Position numbers and translations under genes: made by a program
Shown: positions 16,901 to 29,407 of the stretch, in pieces
Position numbering within the stretch: position 1 is the stretch's first letter
How the letters are laid out: each line of letters begins with the position of its first letter
The notes under the pieces: generated by a model
Database searches by the model: none
What the model was told of the DNA's origin: nothing
What the model saw: the letters and a program-made list of their open reading frames with translations, nothing else
DNA from: Todiramphus chloris collaris
Lineage: Eukaryota; Chordata; Aves; Coraciiformes; Alcedinidae
Assembly: GCA_025345505.1 (NCBI GenBank)
Contig: JANVCC010000049.1
Span: 7,221,568 to 7,285,567 of the forward strand
DNA: 64,000 bases
Direction of reading: 5' to 3'

Positions 16901-19480
16901 CGTGACGTTGAATAGTGACTTGTCTCTAATATGGATGGTTTCAAAGCAGTGCAAAAAGTGATTGTATCCCCAGAGGCAGCTCCCCAACTTCGATCTGCAG
17001 GACGCAATGTCCTTCCTTAGTTTGAAAAGAGTGGCCTTTTCTTCTACTAAAATAAAGACCACTTACTACCTCCTAAACACTACAAACTAATTGATAGCTC
17101 AGTATTGAAACAGTATCTGTTTTTCTAAGAAAGATATTTGTCTCTGCTAACTTTGATATACTGCTATAAGCTAGAGGAGTTCAGTATTCACTTCATGCAC
17201 TGGAATGTGAGATGTGATGATTTTTTTTCTTAGAGCTCTGCTGCGCTTACTGCCTTGGGTTATTTTTTATGTCGTTTGCAGCGCTGAACGCCCATGTGAG
17301 CATCTTATGCAGTGTAGTGTAAAAAAATACATAAAGGCAATAAACACCACTGCTATTTCTGCTTTAACAGAACAAACTCATTTGACCGGTTTGCCTTTTG
17401 GTTTCTGGATAAGTTAATTCCAAATAGTGTATCTTGAGTGTTTATGGGCATTGTAGAAGTTCCTGCTGCAGAGCAGCAGCCCATGGCTGGCAGGGGATGG
17501 TAGCTGTGGGAGCTCAGGGAGCAGCAGCCACCTGGGCATGGAAGTCACCTGTAGCAACACCTGCATTGCCCGCTGGGTTCTGTGGAAATGTGCGCTGGTT
17601 TGTAAAAGATTTAACAGTTATTTCTTTTCTGCAGCCTTGTCACTATGCCCTTCCTGTTGGTGACAACATGTCACTCGGTCATGAACAACTGCGAGATCCG
17701 TCGGCCTTGGCCAGGCTGTTTTGAGCAGACCGGCGATCTGCTAGACCAGAGTTGCTCATCCGAGTTATCTGCAGGTTGGCTTAAGCACTGTACCTCTTGG
17801 GTTTTTAACTCTTTTTTTTCTAGTGTGCAAACACATAGTCTTGAAATTCCTTTTGGATCAGGCTTTATTCTAGAGTGCCAGTGGTTTTCTGTTCCACGTT
17901 GTGTGCGTGATCATCCCAATGTAGCTGGGGGCACGCAGATGTCATTGTGGGTGTACTCTAAACTACAACGGTGGCAGCTTTCTTGATTTGGCTTCCCTCG
18001 CTGCTTACACATCTGCTCAATGAATTGAGTGGCCCCGTGACCTTTGTGCTCCCATCTGAGAGAATGCAGCTTAGAACAGTGGGAGGAACAAGGAAATCTT
18101 CTCACATGCTTACACGGACCATCTCAATACCACCACCAGGCCTCGCACGTGTGGGGTAGGTGGTCTTCTCTGTTTTGAGGGGCCAAGAAGATCCTGCTCA
18201 ACCACTGCCCATCTGCAGGGCAGCAAGAAGAGGGCTGCCAGGACTTCTCACTTGGTGGGGGAAAGGCTGGTAGCTTCATACTTGCTGAGGTGAAATTTGC
18301 TTCAGCTTCTGCCTGTTCCAGCTGGAATAAACAGTCAGTGAAAGTCCTCCTCACGCGCTCCCTGATCTGTCAGGTCGGTGTCAGCCAAGTTGCTGCATGT
18401 TTGCTGTTCACAGCAAGGTAGTGAGATCCCTGTGACCCAGCACTGATCACCTCCCTCGCCTTGCTTTCATACAGTCTAGCAACTGTCTCAATGAATTGAA
18501 AGGTACCCTTTGAACATAGTAATCGAACATTTGAAGTCATGCCTTGCAAAGATGATTATCATTCTGGTGCAGTGAGGCTGCTGGTACATAGCGGGTGTGC
18601 TGCCCACCCCGTGGAAGTACCACGATGCTGTACCAGAGAAAGCTATTGGGTAGCTGAGAAAGATCTCACCATACAGAACGTGTAGCTGGGCTCTACAAGC
18701 GTGATCATTAAGGCAAGACAGTAGCAGGGGAAACAGGTAGTTTAATCTTCTGCTAATTTGGCTCGGTGCTGATTAAATTGATTAACGGTGAAAAGCGAAA
18801 CCCCTCTGTGTATAGGCAGCGAGTGCATTGTAGCTACGCTGTCTAACAGCGATAGCATAATTGCACATGGATTTATGCAGTGTCCGAAGGGATTTAGACC
18901 AGCGTAGAGAGGGGAAGAAATATTTTCAAGTACAATTGCTACCCTTGTGTCAAGTGAAGGCTTTTGAAATGTGGTCCTTTTATTGCAGGAAGAGAGACGG
19001 GGGGGAAATGCAGTGTTGCGGGTATTGTTGCACATCATTCTCGATCGATGTGCCGCTCAAGTGGATATGATGACTTAACACTTCATGGGCCAGGCTGGGG
19101 GGGTGGGGGGAAGCTGGTTAATTGTCAGATTGTTTGAGGGGCTTTATTCAGTTACAGGGTTGGTCACCTGGGTGTTTGGGAGTTGTTTGGGGGGGACAGC
19201 GGCTCCAGCAGTGGCTTCTGCAGTAGGAAATACACTGGTAAATAGAAATGGCAGTGTTCGCAGAGGATTCTCTTGGCTGTGTGAATGACTCCATGGAGAC
19301 TACAGTTCAAAAGTATTTCTCAGGGTGCTGGAAGTTGCTGGAAAAATTTTTGGTGATGCAGAAATCACTTGTGGATGGAGGTGAATATTACTAAAGCTTT
19401 GGTCCAAGAAAAGAATATGAGAAAATGTTGCAGCCTGTCATTTGACTGTTTTAAATATGAAAAGTTTTGTGTATATATAC
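10932..19480. other. Non-coding stretch right of the provirus
   Basis: No gene recognised. Open frames are at most 129 codons and carry no known motif. Part of it (about 11510-11900) is richer in CpG than its surroundings and holds TAATTAAA-type and CTATAAATGG (11830-11839) motifs; 14650-14880 and 18700-19070 have a similar look. These could be conserved non-coding elements, but that is a guess from composition. Short poly-A and poly-T runs occur near 12709-12722 and 16819-16830. Confidence 0.55.
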
Positions 19481-19692
19481 ATGTTTGTATGCACAGAGAC
19501 CTATTTATATCATCTTTATCTTTAACCAGTTGAATATAACTTCCACCCTTAAAATGATGTTTGTATGCACATTTATATCATCTTTATCTTTAACCAGTTG
19601 AATATAACTTCCACCCTTAAAACGATGTTTGTATGCACATTTATATTATCTTTATCTTTAACCAGTTGAATATAACTTCCACCCTTAAAATG
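19481..19692. repeat. 68-bp tandem repeat, three units
   Basis: Units start with ATGTTTGTATGCAC at 19481, 19557 and 19625. The second and third are 68 bp and nearly identical; the first is 76 bp because of an 8-bp difference after its first 14 bases. Each holds the segment ATCTTTATCTTTAACC and ends in TTCCACCCTTAAAA. A small minisatellite, likely variable in copy number. No coding potential. Confidence 0.9.
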
Positions 19693-21620
19693 AAGAGGAA
19701 TGTTAACTTCAGGTTCCATTAAGTTGTTTGTTTGTTTGTTTTCTTAGAGGATTGCTCTGCTGTTCATTCAGCAGCTCTGTACACAGCTGTAGTCAGAGCC
19801 ACTGGCCCTTTGGCCATCACTGCCAAAGCAGAGCAGCGTGTGGGGAAGCACAGCTTCCCAGGGCTGTGGGAACACACTGTACACCTCTCCATGGCATCCT
19901 GAGGGCTGGGGTTTTTTTTTTTGCTTCTGTTGATTAGTTTTCTGTGCTTTGCTTTGAAAGATTTCCTCTGAGGCCATTTCTCAGAACATGTCTTTCTATA
20001 ATGAGTTTGAATTTAAAGCACTCCATTTCTTGCCTCCTTCCTTTTGTTAATCCCCAGTAAATGAGGTAAATAACTGGGAGGTGTCATCTGGCCTTTTGTG
20101 AATGGTGCTTCTATTCTTGTCTCCTTCTTCCAAGAGGAAGAAAAATACCCAAGAGCTTCAGCCATGCAGAGCGTCTGAAACAGAGTCCTAGACTGTTGTG
20201 CTGCTGCTGTTCCCAAGAACTATGACTGATCTTTCTTTCAGATTTCCAGGAAGGATACAGTCTTTTATTTGATTATTCTGTTGCCTCTTGCAGGCTAATA
20301 GTCCTTGTTTTGCTCTTCCATGATAATTCTCATTTCTATTAGTTCTTTCCTTGTGTTCTTGTTTTTCTTTCCAACACTAGGGAAGTTTATGTCTCCCTTT
20401 GTAGCCTTGCTGTTGTCAATAGATGTTCTATAAATAGGAAGCTGCAGGCATTCCCACTTTTCTTGACTTCCTGTGTCATTTGAAACTATTCTTCTAGGTC
20501 CCAATAGGGCTAGATTAATAATTGAATTCTTATTAAAGTTATGTTGCACAAGAGGATTCTAATATATCATAAGTAGTGAATCACACCTCTCCAAAGCTAT
20601 CTCAAAAAACCGTTAGCTTCCCACTCATCCCTGGGCCTTTCTAGCTCTTCTGTTGCTACTTCCTGGTTTTCTCCACACTGGAAGGATATTCTTTTAGAAA
20701 CACTGACATTCCTTGCTTTTTCTCCCAAACTTTTTCAATACAGGGAAAGATAGATTCGCTGTTGTGCATTGTGTGACTCCAAGATATTCTCTGCATTGGG
20801 CTGATCAGAGTGGGTTTTGTGGTAGAGGGAGATGAGTGAGGGGTGTGAACAAGCTCTCATTTCCACCCAGGAAATTTCCTGGTGGAAATTTCCATTTCCT
20901 CCTGTCCACACGGCTCCCTTCCTTGCATCTTTGGAGCTGAAAGAGGAATGGTTGATCCACATGCTGCACGCTGGTGCTTTAGGTGGCAACCAGAGCTTGA
21001 TCAGAAGAGGCAACAGCTTTGATGGCTGTGCAGTTTGAATGGCTTATCTTCTGAAGCTTGCCAAGCAGGTCCTGCCATTTCAGTGTCCTGCTGGTTTGGT
21101 ATCCTCCCTTGAGCCAGCCCTTCCTTCTCCATGGAGTATCCTCAATAACACGCTGGCATGCTTACCGCTCTGCCGTACGCTGCTCCGTGTGCCTGTTGTT
21201 CTTGAGACTCACACTCCAGGAAAATGAATAGTACACTGTAAATTACTATCTTGTCTGCTGTGGTGTGTGAAGCAACCCACCTGTTTGGAAAGCAGCCAGC
21301 TTACGTTTCTTTTAGCAGATGGGAGAAGCAGAAAGCCACTCAGAGTAGGCAGGGAAGCGATATATTCATTCAGCGGCAAGCGCGGCAAAGCGGTGAACGG
21401 AGTTAGAGAGTTAAGGAAGTGTGGGCACGCGTCTTGCGTAGCAAACCCACAGATCATAGTGGCTGGGAAGGGAAAGGCAGAGCGGGTCTGCACAATAGAG
21501 AGCAAACTGTGGATGTTACTTAGCCCTCGATGAGCAGGAGCGTGGATCTTCTCTTTATCACAGCTCAGAGGTGGAAGGCAGACGGTGTTACAGCAGCACC
21601 TGGAGAAGAAACGTCAGTTC
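19693..21620. other. Non-coding stretch with paired palindromic motif
   Basis: No gene recognised. It holds a short TTTG run (19726-19741) and two copies of GGAAATTTCC (20870-20879 and 20884-20893), listed separately. Confidence 0.55.
20868..20893. promoter_or_regulatory. Two adjacent GGAAATTTCC palindromes
   Basis: CAGGAAATTTCCTG (20868-20881) is a 14-bp perfect palindrome, and a second GGAAATTTCC follows four bases after the first core. The core resembles relaxed NF-kappaB-type sites. Both cores are read directly; regulatory use is only a possibility and no nearby promoter is known. Confidence 0.25.
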
Positions 21621-21815
21621 ATCATAGAATCCCAGGGTGGAAGGAACATCAAGGATCATCTGGTCCAGCCTTTCCTGGCAAAAGTATGATCTAGGCAAGG
21701 TGGCCCAGCACTCTGTCCAGCTGAGTCTTAAAATTGTCCAGTGTGAGGGAATCCACCACTTGCCCGGGGAGATCATTCCAGTGGATGATAGTTTTCCCAA
21801 ACCACCTTTTTGCAT
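21621..21815 (-). mobile_element. CR1 LINE 3' end fragment
   Basis: On the plus strand it starts ATCATAGAATCCCAGGGTGG and continues through GATCATCTGGTCCAGCC and GGAATCCACCACTTGCCCGG, the reverse complement of the CR1 3' untranslated region with its ATTCTATG-type terminus. CR1 copies are typically truncated at the 5' end, as here. The far boundary is approximate. This supports an avian (or at least sauropsid) host. Confidence 0.8.
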
Positions 21816-24800
21816 GTGGGCCCAGTAAGATCATGGTTAATAAGCATCTGCATCATTGAACAGTGGCCAGATTAGAGTTAATCAAAGGCTGTTTGGCAGT
21901 TGATGGGTGCCCAGAATAGGTAGGAAATAAGGTCATGTGCAGAGACGTTAGTGCCTTTTCCACAGGTGAAAGAGGAGATGTGTTCTTAACACAATTTATC
22001 AACAAATTTTTGATGTTGGATGTCGTTGTCTTTATTACACACAAGGATCTAAAACACAGCCTTATCTTGGCTAGTCTTTTTAGAGGATAACAGCTTATTA
22101 CTGCTAGCAGTTAATCCAATTACTCTTTTAGGTCAAGGGGGAGTGTTCTGTGCAAATATTTTTGGAAGATCTGAAAAAAACCCAGTTTGTGCAGTTGACC
22201 CAAGGAGAGCATATTTCAGAATTTTCTGTAGATCAAAAAGTTCAGTAATTACTACACACATGGAAAGAAACGTGTTCACAAAGGTCTGCAGGCTTTCAAT
22301 TTTGACTGCAAGACAATAGTTGCTTATTTTTAAAATGAAGATATTTCACAATGGAAAGTTGTTTCAAACCCACTATCTAAAATCACCAGCAGGACTCTTT
22401 GATTTGGGGGGTGAAGGCAGGGTTGTGCACACCTTAAGCATTCATTCAGAATTAAATGTTTTCCCTCAAGCAGGTTTTAACTGCTTCCTTTTGGCTTCCT
22501 TTGTTCCTGGTTCTCTAATAAGGATTTTATTGAGTCTATAGGAAGGGACCCTGCAATAACTACCAACGATCCATCTAACTCAGGCAGGAGAGGAAAAATC
22601 CACCTGTGGATGAACTTGAACAGATGTTAGTTGAATTTCTTCCTACTTTATTGAGGAGGAATGTGTCTCACTTGATGAGCCAGATTGAACGTTCTGCTTT
22701 GCCAGGTGCTTGACCAAGCCCTGGGAGCAGGACCGCAGCATTCCATCTCCTGCCCCAGCCTTTTACAGAGGGGATTCCTGTTCAGTGCTTTGGTTTTCAT
22801 CTAGGAATGAAACCCCCAAGTAGGTTTAGGATTTGGCAGAAATCTTTGGGATTTTTTTTTTAGCAGAAATCTTGATGCTTATGTTGCAGCCTCTGTTGTG
22901 ACTGCAGCAGTTTGGGGCTGCTTGGATGAGATGGAAGCTAGCGTGGCTGGCTGCAGCTGCTGCTGCTGGGGTGACACAACTGACACAAAAACCAAACCTG
23001 ACTTTCACTGAAGGATGGGGAACCTCCCCCCAAGGCTGGGTAAATGCTGAGGTCCAGGCTGCTGCTGCCTATATAAGTGTTTGTGAATCACTGCCTTACA
23101 CAGCAGCCACAGCAGGAGCTGGCTTTGTTGGCTTGATCATAAGGTTCATCAGTGGACATCGATGGTGAATTTTAAATACTCCTGTGACATTTGTGCCATA
23201 AACAGGAGTTTACCCTCCCTCTCCCAATGGCCATGGGAAAGAACTCTTAGCCCATATACTGTTGAATCCCCAAAGCCTCAACTCCTCATAGCCAACTGCA
23301 ATCTAATGTAGACAAGCAGCTTGAAAAATCATTAGTTCAAGTAGTAAAAGCTCTCTATTGGCTAAGGAATTTGCTTCCCTGACTGTAAGTATCTGAGCCC
23401 CTAAAGACAACTATTGCCCATCTCAAAATTTATGCTTTATTCATACATACCATGAAACTGTCCTTTTAATATCAGTTCAAAAATAAGCACAGAGAAGTAG
23501 CTGTATAGAGGAAACTTATAGTATAGTTATGAGAATGAAAGGCCAGGTTCTGCTTCCTGATATGAGAAGAGAAGGTGTACCAACGTGTCACTGCCAAGCT
23601 GTCAACCATCACAGATGTAAGGGGAATTCATTTCCAACACAGTTTTGATTTTGTAATATCATCTAAAGAAACTCAAGGCAATAGTTGTGTGTTCCACAGG
23701 GTATTTTTGCTGGTTTGTTTTTTAACTTTGAATGAGCTTGTGTGTTTCTAGTGTGGTGCCTGGTTTTGGTAGGGTACTGGGGAGAAAGGAGTGAGGCAAA
23801 AGGAGGGACCTCAGAAATGGCTTGTTGTGAATAAAAATGAGATAATATTGCTGCTTGTGTTTCCTATGGTATCTGTCTTCGTTGTGAAAACTGCAACTTC
23901 GAAGTTGCAAGCTGAAAGTGAGGTTTCGGGGTGACACAGAACTGCCAAGGTTGTTTGTTTGGTAAGGACACTTCATAGAGATTTTGGCAAAGCTGGACAG
24001 GGCAATGGTATGGATAGACTGTGGTGCTGCTGAGAGGTTTTCAGCGTATCACAACTCCAGAATAAAATTTTATTTTATTGTATTTTATTTTATTTTAATT
24101 TCTTAATTAGCTTATAACTATTTTTGTGCCCTGTGTTCATTATGCTGTTCAGGTGGCTAACAAAAAAAAAAAATCACCTCAACTGAAATAAATTAAGGAG
24201 GAAAAAAACCAAAGCAGTAATGAAAATAAGAGAGAGAAATTGTTATTGCATGTATATCTGAGAGCTTTTCATCAGCTGCTACAACTGGGAAAATGGTATT
24301 ACAGAAAAACACCCCCCTTTCCTACCTGCTCCCTGTCCTGCAGGCAATCACTTAAAGCAAGTTATTTTTGGAGAGGTTTTTATAGATTTGTTCCTGTAAG
24401 GAGCTGAAAACAACTTGTTATCCTAATGTTTTCCCTAAAAGGAAGAAAATATTTCTTGCATAACTCTAAACAGCCTTAGAGGACTGGGTAACCTCACTGG
24501 TGACCTTTCTTTCCTTTTTGTGGGTGGAGGAGGCAGAGGATGAAGGAGGTGCTCAAGTGAGCATCATCACTCTTTTGTTTCACAGTGTAGCCTGGCCGGT
24601 TGCAGTGGTGAAGCAGGTCCTGCTGCTTTGATTTTTAAAACCAAAAAGTCATACTGGGGGAATGTTTTGTTTTGGTTTTTATCACAGCTTGTTCCATTGT
24701 TCCAAAGAGAGGGGATTTTCTCCATTTTGTGGCTACGTGGTTTAAGAGACACACTAACGCTCTTCATGGCTTGAAGATCTAGTATAGAGCTATGATTTTA

Positions 24801-27800
24801 GTCCTTCCAAAATGCCAGGAAAAACTGGTTTATTGTGAATATAAGTACCCTGGGGCTCTCAGCCTGTACAACTGAGAAAAATAAGGGAACTGAAGGAGGA
24901 TGAAGGAAACTCATGTCAGGTAGTGACCTGAAACTTCATTCAAGGAGGGAATGGATCCATGGAAGTATAAAATTTTTGTGCTAAATTGTGTGGCATGCAC
25001 AAGAACATCAGTCTAACAGGAACATGAGGGTTTATTTTGCCTAGATATTGATACATATTTCCCCCCTGGTTGCTACAGCCTTTAGTTAGCAGAGCTGAAG
25101 CATCTTCATATAAAGTGAGGGGGAGAAAAAAAGATGCTTCTTTACGGCTTTATTGAACTCTGAATTATATCAAAGATTATTCACTTTATACCCGAGCCAA
25201 GGCCTATGGACAGGGTTGATGTTATGGTTTCTGGCAATTCTAGATGGGACTGAAATGCAGTTGGACATAACAGAAAGACAGAAACCAGCAGAGTGTTTAG
25301 CTGATGTGTTTATATAAAATCAAGTTGTTTGAACCGATCTTGAGAGCCATCCTGGTGCCAGCAGTCATCCTAAAGATCCCTTTCCTCTCTTTCAGTAAGG
25401 CTTAGAGTAAGAAGGAATTGTTTTCCTACTGGCTTGTTGATAGTAAGTTTTTGTTATTATAATTTTTTATTTATTTTAAGTAAGGAATGTGCTACAGGGT
25501 GATATTTAGCAAGTTGAATGTTTTGATGTAGAAAACAATAAATAGTTACTGCAGCTGTTTTATGCTGACTGCTGAACAAATTCCTCTCACGTACACAGTT
25601 TCTGTGTTTTCAGTCTCCATCAGATTGGGGAGGGGGAGAAAGAAGATAATTTTTTTTTTTTAAGCTATGGAGTATTTATTTACCATCTTCCAGCTGAGAT
25701 TATGCAAGCTCTTTACTATTTTCTTAATGACCTTCATCCATGACGTACGAAGTCTTTTTCCTGTTGTACTCATGGGAAGATGGAAATGCCAACCACTGAG
25801 GTGTTTTACCCATGAGGGTGGGGAATGCCTTGGGGTGAGCAGTGGCTGAAGTGTCACAACAGGGACACAGCTGACCAGTGGAGGCTGGCAGGGTGACTGA
25901 GCCTCTGCTTTCAGGAAGGTGGCCAAGGAAATGGAGATGTGCCTCAAGGAAGGTTTCTTCTAACTGCTCATGAGAACAGCACCAACCTGAAGCTGGGCAT
26001 CTGCCAGGCTTCTTATGGGTCTTCTGCTGCCCTTGTTGAGCTTATTGCTGGCTTGTAATTACTACCCAAATTAGCTGATTTAAAGCGAGCTAGAGTATCT
26101 GTGTGTTACAGACAGGAATGAAAGTATATCCTAGATCCTGCAATTAACAGAGTCTGTCGTGGAGCAACAGTTGAATAAAACCAGTGTCCTCTGCTCTGCA
26201 TAGTACAGTGTGTACTACTTTGGGTTTCTGTTAATCCCCTGAAATGTACCATTTCTCTCCTACTCTGGTGTACATGTGAGTCTTTGATGAGTGTGGTTTT
26301 TATCCTATTAGCAAAATCATAGCAGATTCCTGGTGATACTTTCCCTTTGCCAAAGTGCTTGTTCACAGTTGTTTAATACTGATCCTTTCATGATTGTGCG
26401 TTGATTTTTTTAGTTATTAAAAATGGACATCATCAGGTTTTTAAAGCTTTTTTACATTAGAATCTGTGCCGTTGAAATGTCCCTGTGGATTGGTTCTTGG
26501 GTCCCATAATAGAGGTCCTGTAGCTGTGATTTCAGTGGCTCCAGGAGTGTGTCTGGCTGTCATCGTAGCAGGGAAAGGAGGCACTGGGATCAGGGGGTGT
26601 TCCTAGTGTTGTAATAAATTCTCAGCCTGACTTGAGGCCATTCATCATGTTAAGAAAAGGTTTTAGCTGTTCCCTTCAGAACACTGACATCAATTAAGTT
26701 ATCCATACATCATTCCAGCATTAAGGCTTTATTAGAACTGTGGTTCCTGGGGTTTGCTCCAGATGTCAGTGCTTTGATGGGCCTCTAAACCAAGACTCAT
26801 TTACATCTGCTGTACTAGTTTCTGAGGTGTTTCTGTTGATACCAGCATGTTCTTCATTTACTGAAGGTGAGGTTCTCTTCGTGGCTTAGTCACATTTAAA
26901 TAAATCTGCGTAGGTTGTGATGTGAGTGTGTCGGTGACTGGTAAAAGGACCAGTTATATTTTCTCCACCTGTCTTAGTGAGCTTGCTGGAGATAGGAGTA
27001 GACCTACCTAATGATGTCAAGCAACTATGTGCAAACTCTCGATGAATGGAATTGGTGGAGTTGGTTTGCAGATGCTGCCTGAGCCCTCTGAGCTTAGAGA
27101 AGCTGAGAAATCATAGCCCAGTGTCAAACAGCTCTTGTGGCTCAAAGAATAGGTCTTTAGGCCGGTACCTCTGGGCAATCACCAGTGCTTTACCCCTGCG
27201 GAGTCTGTGTAGCAGCTGATAGCCTGATTTCTGCTTCCCCCCATCCCCCTAAAGTGGCAGTTCAGCACCACACAGCATTGAACCGTGTGGGTAATTCTCT
27301 GAGCTCCCACAGTCACACAAGGACTTCTCCGTAAGGACTCTCGGAGGGTCAGCCCAGGGACGTGCCTTTTGCCCGCAGCAGAGTTTCTGACAGCAGGGCA
27401 CGCTCTGCTGTGCATCAGCCAGCTTGCTGGCAGAAGGTAGCTGTACATTTCACTCCTCTGCTGGCTATTCATGTATCACAGTGCACGTTATCCTTTATCC
27501 CTGTAAATGTCAGAGGGACATGCCGTGGGGCTCCCGCTCCGTTGACGTCAGAGGCAGAGCGCACGGCTCACTGGTGGCTTTACACGGATGCCTGCAACAG
27601 CAGCATCTCTGTCGTGTCTTTTTTGTGAAGTGACCCATCAGGGCTCGTTGATCTGTGGCTTATCTTGGGTGGTGACTCGGTAATGACTCCCAGTGATTGT
27701 CGTTCGGTTTCCGGGCTGTCGGTGTGTTACACGAACACCCGCGTACCCTTCAGACAAGCCAAAGTAAAACTAGTATTGTTTAAGGGAGCAATTATAAAGC

Positions 27801-29239
27801 AGCCAAGACCTTGTGCTTCATTGACCCACTGCTCTTTTTTGAACCACTTGTGCTTTCCTGTTAGCTCGTGCATCCCTTTTAATGATACGTTATATGGATT
27901 ATTAGCGTGTGCTACCGATGCTACCTGCAGTCTAATGAATCAACAGCAGCCAAAGTGTAAAGAGTCTCCTGTGGATTAATGGGGTCTTGAAAGAATGGGG
28001 CTGCCCACTGAAGAGAAAGGCTATCAAGTTGAATCACTTATTTATCACCTGTATGACTCGTGCGAGTACCATTCTAGCAGGAGAGGAAAATTCAAGTGCC
28101 TGAAAATGCAAACGGGTAATACTTGTTTGAAGGGGTCTGTGTTTAAATGTGAAAGTTTTTTTAGATCAATCGTACACTGGCGGATACTTAGGAAACAGTT
28201 AAATTGGAGTAAGTTGGAGAATCTCAGCTTGGTTTTGGCTGTGGTTTTATATCTCTGCATCACACTATAAATAAGTAGTAGCGGTTGGAAACTGTCTTTT
28301 GAAAAAACGTTTAATTTTTGTGCTTGAGAGATGATCTGTGGCCTAAAGCTGTAAGCTGGGGAATCTCACTATCTCCATTATTTAGGCTTCATTTTGTAGA
28401 TAGTGGAAAAGTGTTTCAACTCTTTCTGGTAATGTAATACTTTGAGGTAGCTGGAGCTTTCTGTATGCTATGTATTTTATCTTTATATGGTTTAATAGTC
28501 TGACCCCATTCAGAAAACATTTCAGACTGGGTATCATTTATGTTATTAATGGTTGTATTGATTTATAAGATCAACTTTAAAAAATGACTTGCTGTTTTAC
28601 AAGAAAACCATCAAAAGGATTAATGTGCTCTTTCTTTGTACATCTACTCTTCTGTCCATTAAAAATGATGATCAAGTCAAATGTCATTGGATGATCATCC
28701 TTGCTCTAAGGAACTGCGTATAATTGTATATCCTGATAAAGGCATGCTCTTTTTTACTTTGGGGAATAGATACCCTGATGTTGCATTACCTGCAGATGTG
28801 GAATGATTACTCCCTGATGTTAATGTGGAGATTGCCTACGGCTAGGCAATAAAAGCATGCTTTGTTTGCCTTTTTTTTTTTTTTTCTTAATCTGCATGCA
28901 GTGTAGATATAGGTGCTATAGGAGAAGAAAAAAAAAAGTTGTAGGAGAGAACCTTATTGCTTTTTGGAGCCGGGCATTATTCTACTGTTTATTAAAGCTG
29001 CATGAAATAATATAAAGTGTTGATGTTATGAGAAGCGTTGTTTATAAAAGTAAATGTTTTCCCCACCCTTCTACCACCATGACTAAGATACTTTCCACCT
29101 TAGATTTTATTTTCCTTCCTATAAACTTTTCTTCCCCTCCTTTCTTTCCCCCACCCTGACATTATACAGTTGATTTAATTCTCTAGGTTGCTTTCCTCAA
29201 GCTCTAACTTGAGTTCATTTTGTTATGTGGTGACCACAG
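21816..29239. other. Non-coding stretch before the candidate exon
   Basis: No gene recognised. It includes a TTTTA-type simple repeat at 24066-24103 and several poly-T or poly-A runs. Around 27660-28150 the sequence keeps more CpG than its AT-rich surroundings and is dense in TAAT-type motifs, so it may be a conserved regulatory element or an old exon; its 104-codon frame has no recognisable motif. A long pyrimidine-rich run precedes 29168. Confidence 0.5.
24066..24103. repeat. TTTTA simple repeat
   Basis: An imperfect run of TTTTA units, including TTTTATTTTATTGTATTTTA. A microsatellite. Confidence 0.8.
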
Positions 29240-29407
29240 TTATGGATGACGCTCCCCCTGGCACACAGGAGTACATTATGTTACGGCAAGATTCCATCCA
29301 ATCTGCGGAATTAAAGAAAAAAGAGTCCCCTTTTCGTGCTAAGTGTCACGAAATCTTCTGCTGCCCACTGAAGCAAGTGCACCTCAAAGAGAACACAGAG
29401 CCCGAAG
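29240..29407 (+). CDS. Candidate host coding exon, unidentified
   Basis: A pyrimidine-rich region ending near 29168 and an acceptor-like CCACAG (29234-29239) precede an ATG at 29242 with a good context (G at -3, G at +4). The frame runs 55 codons, beginning MDDAPPGTQEYIMLRQDSIQ and ending near KENTEPE, and meets a donor-like AAG/GTTTGT at 29407/29408, leaving phase 1. The peptide is polar and charged, with a Cys-rich stretch (CHEIFCCPLK), no membrane segment, and a composition much more protein-like than the neighbouring chance frames. I do not recognise the protein. It could be a first coding exon or an internal exon using the same frame. If real, the surrounding non-coding DNA is probably intron of the same gene. 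Confidence 0.45.

Noticed and set aside
27665..27979. A 104-codon frame in a CpG-retaining stretch
   Set aside because: No recognisable motif or flanking splice signals; more likely non-coding, possibly conserved.
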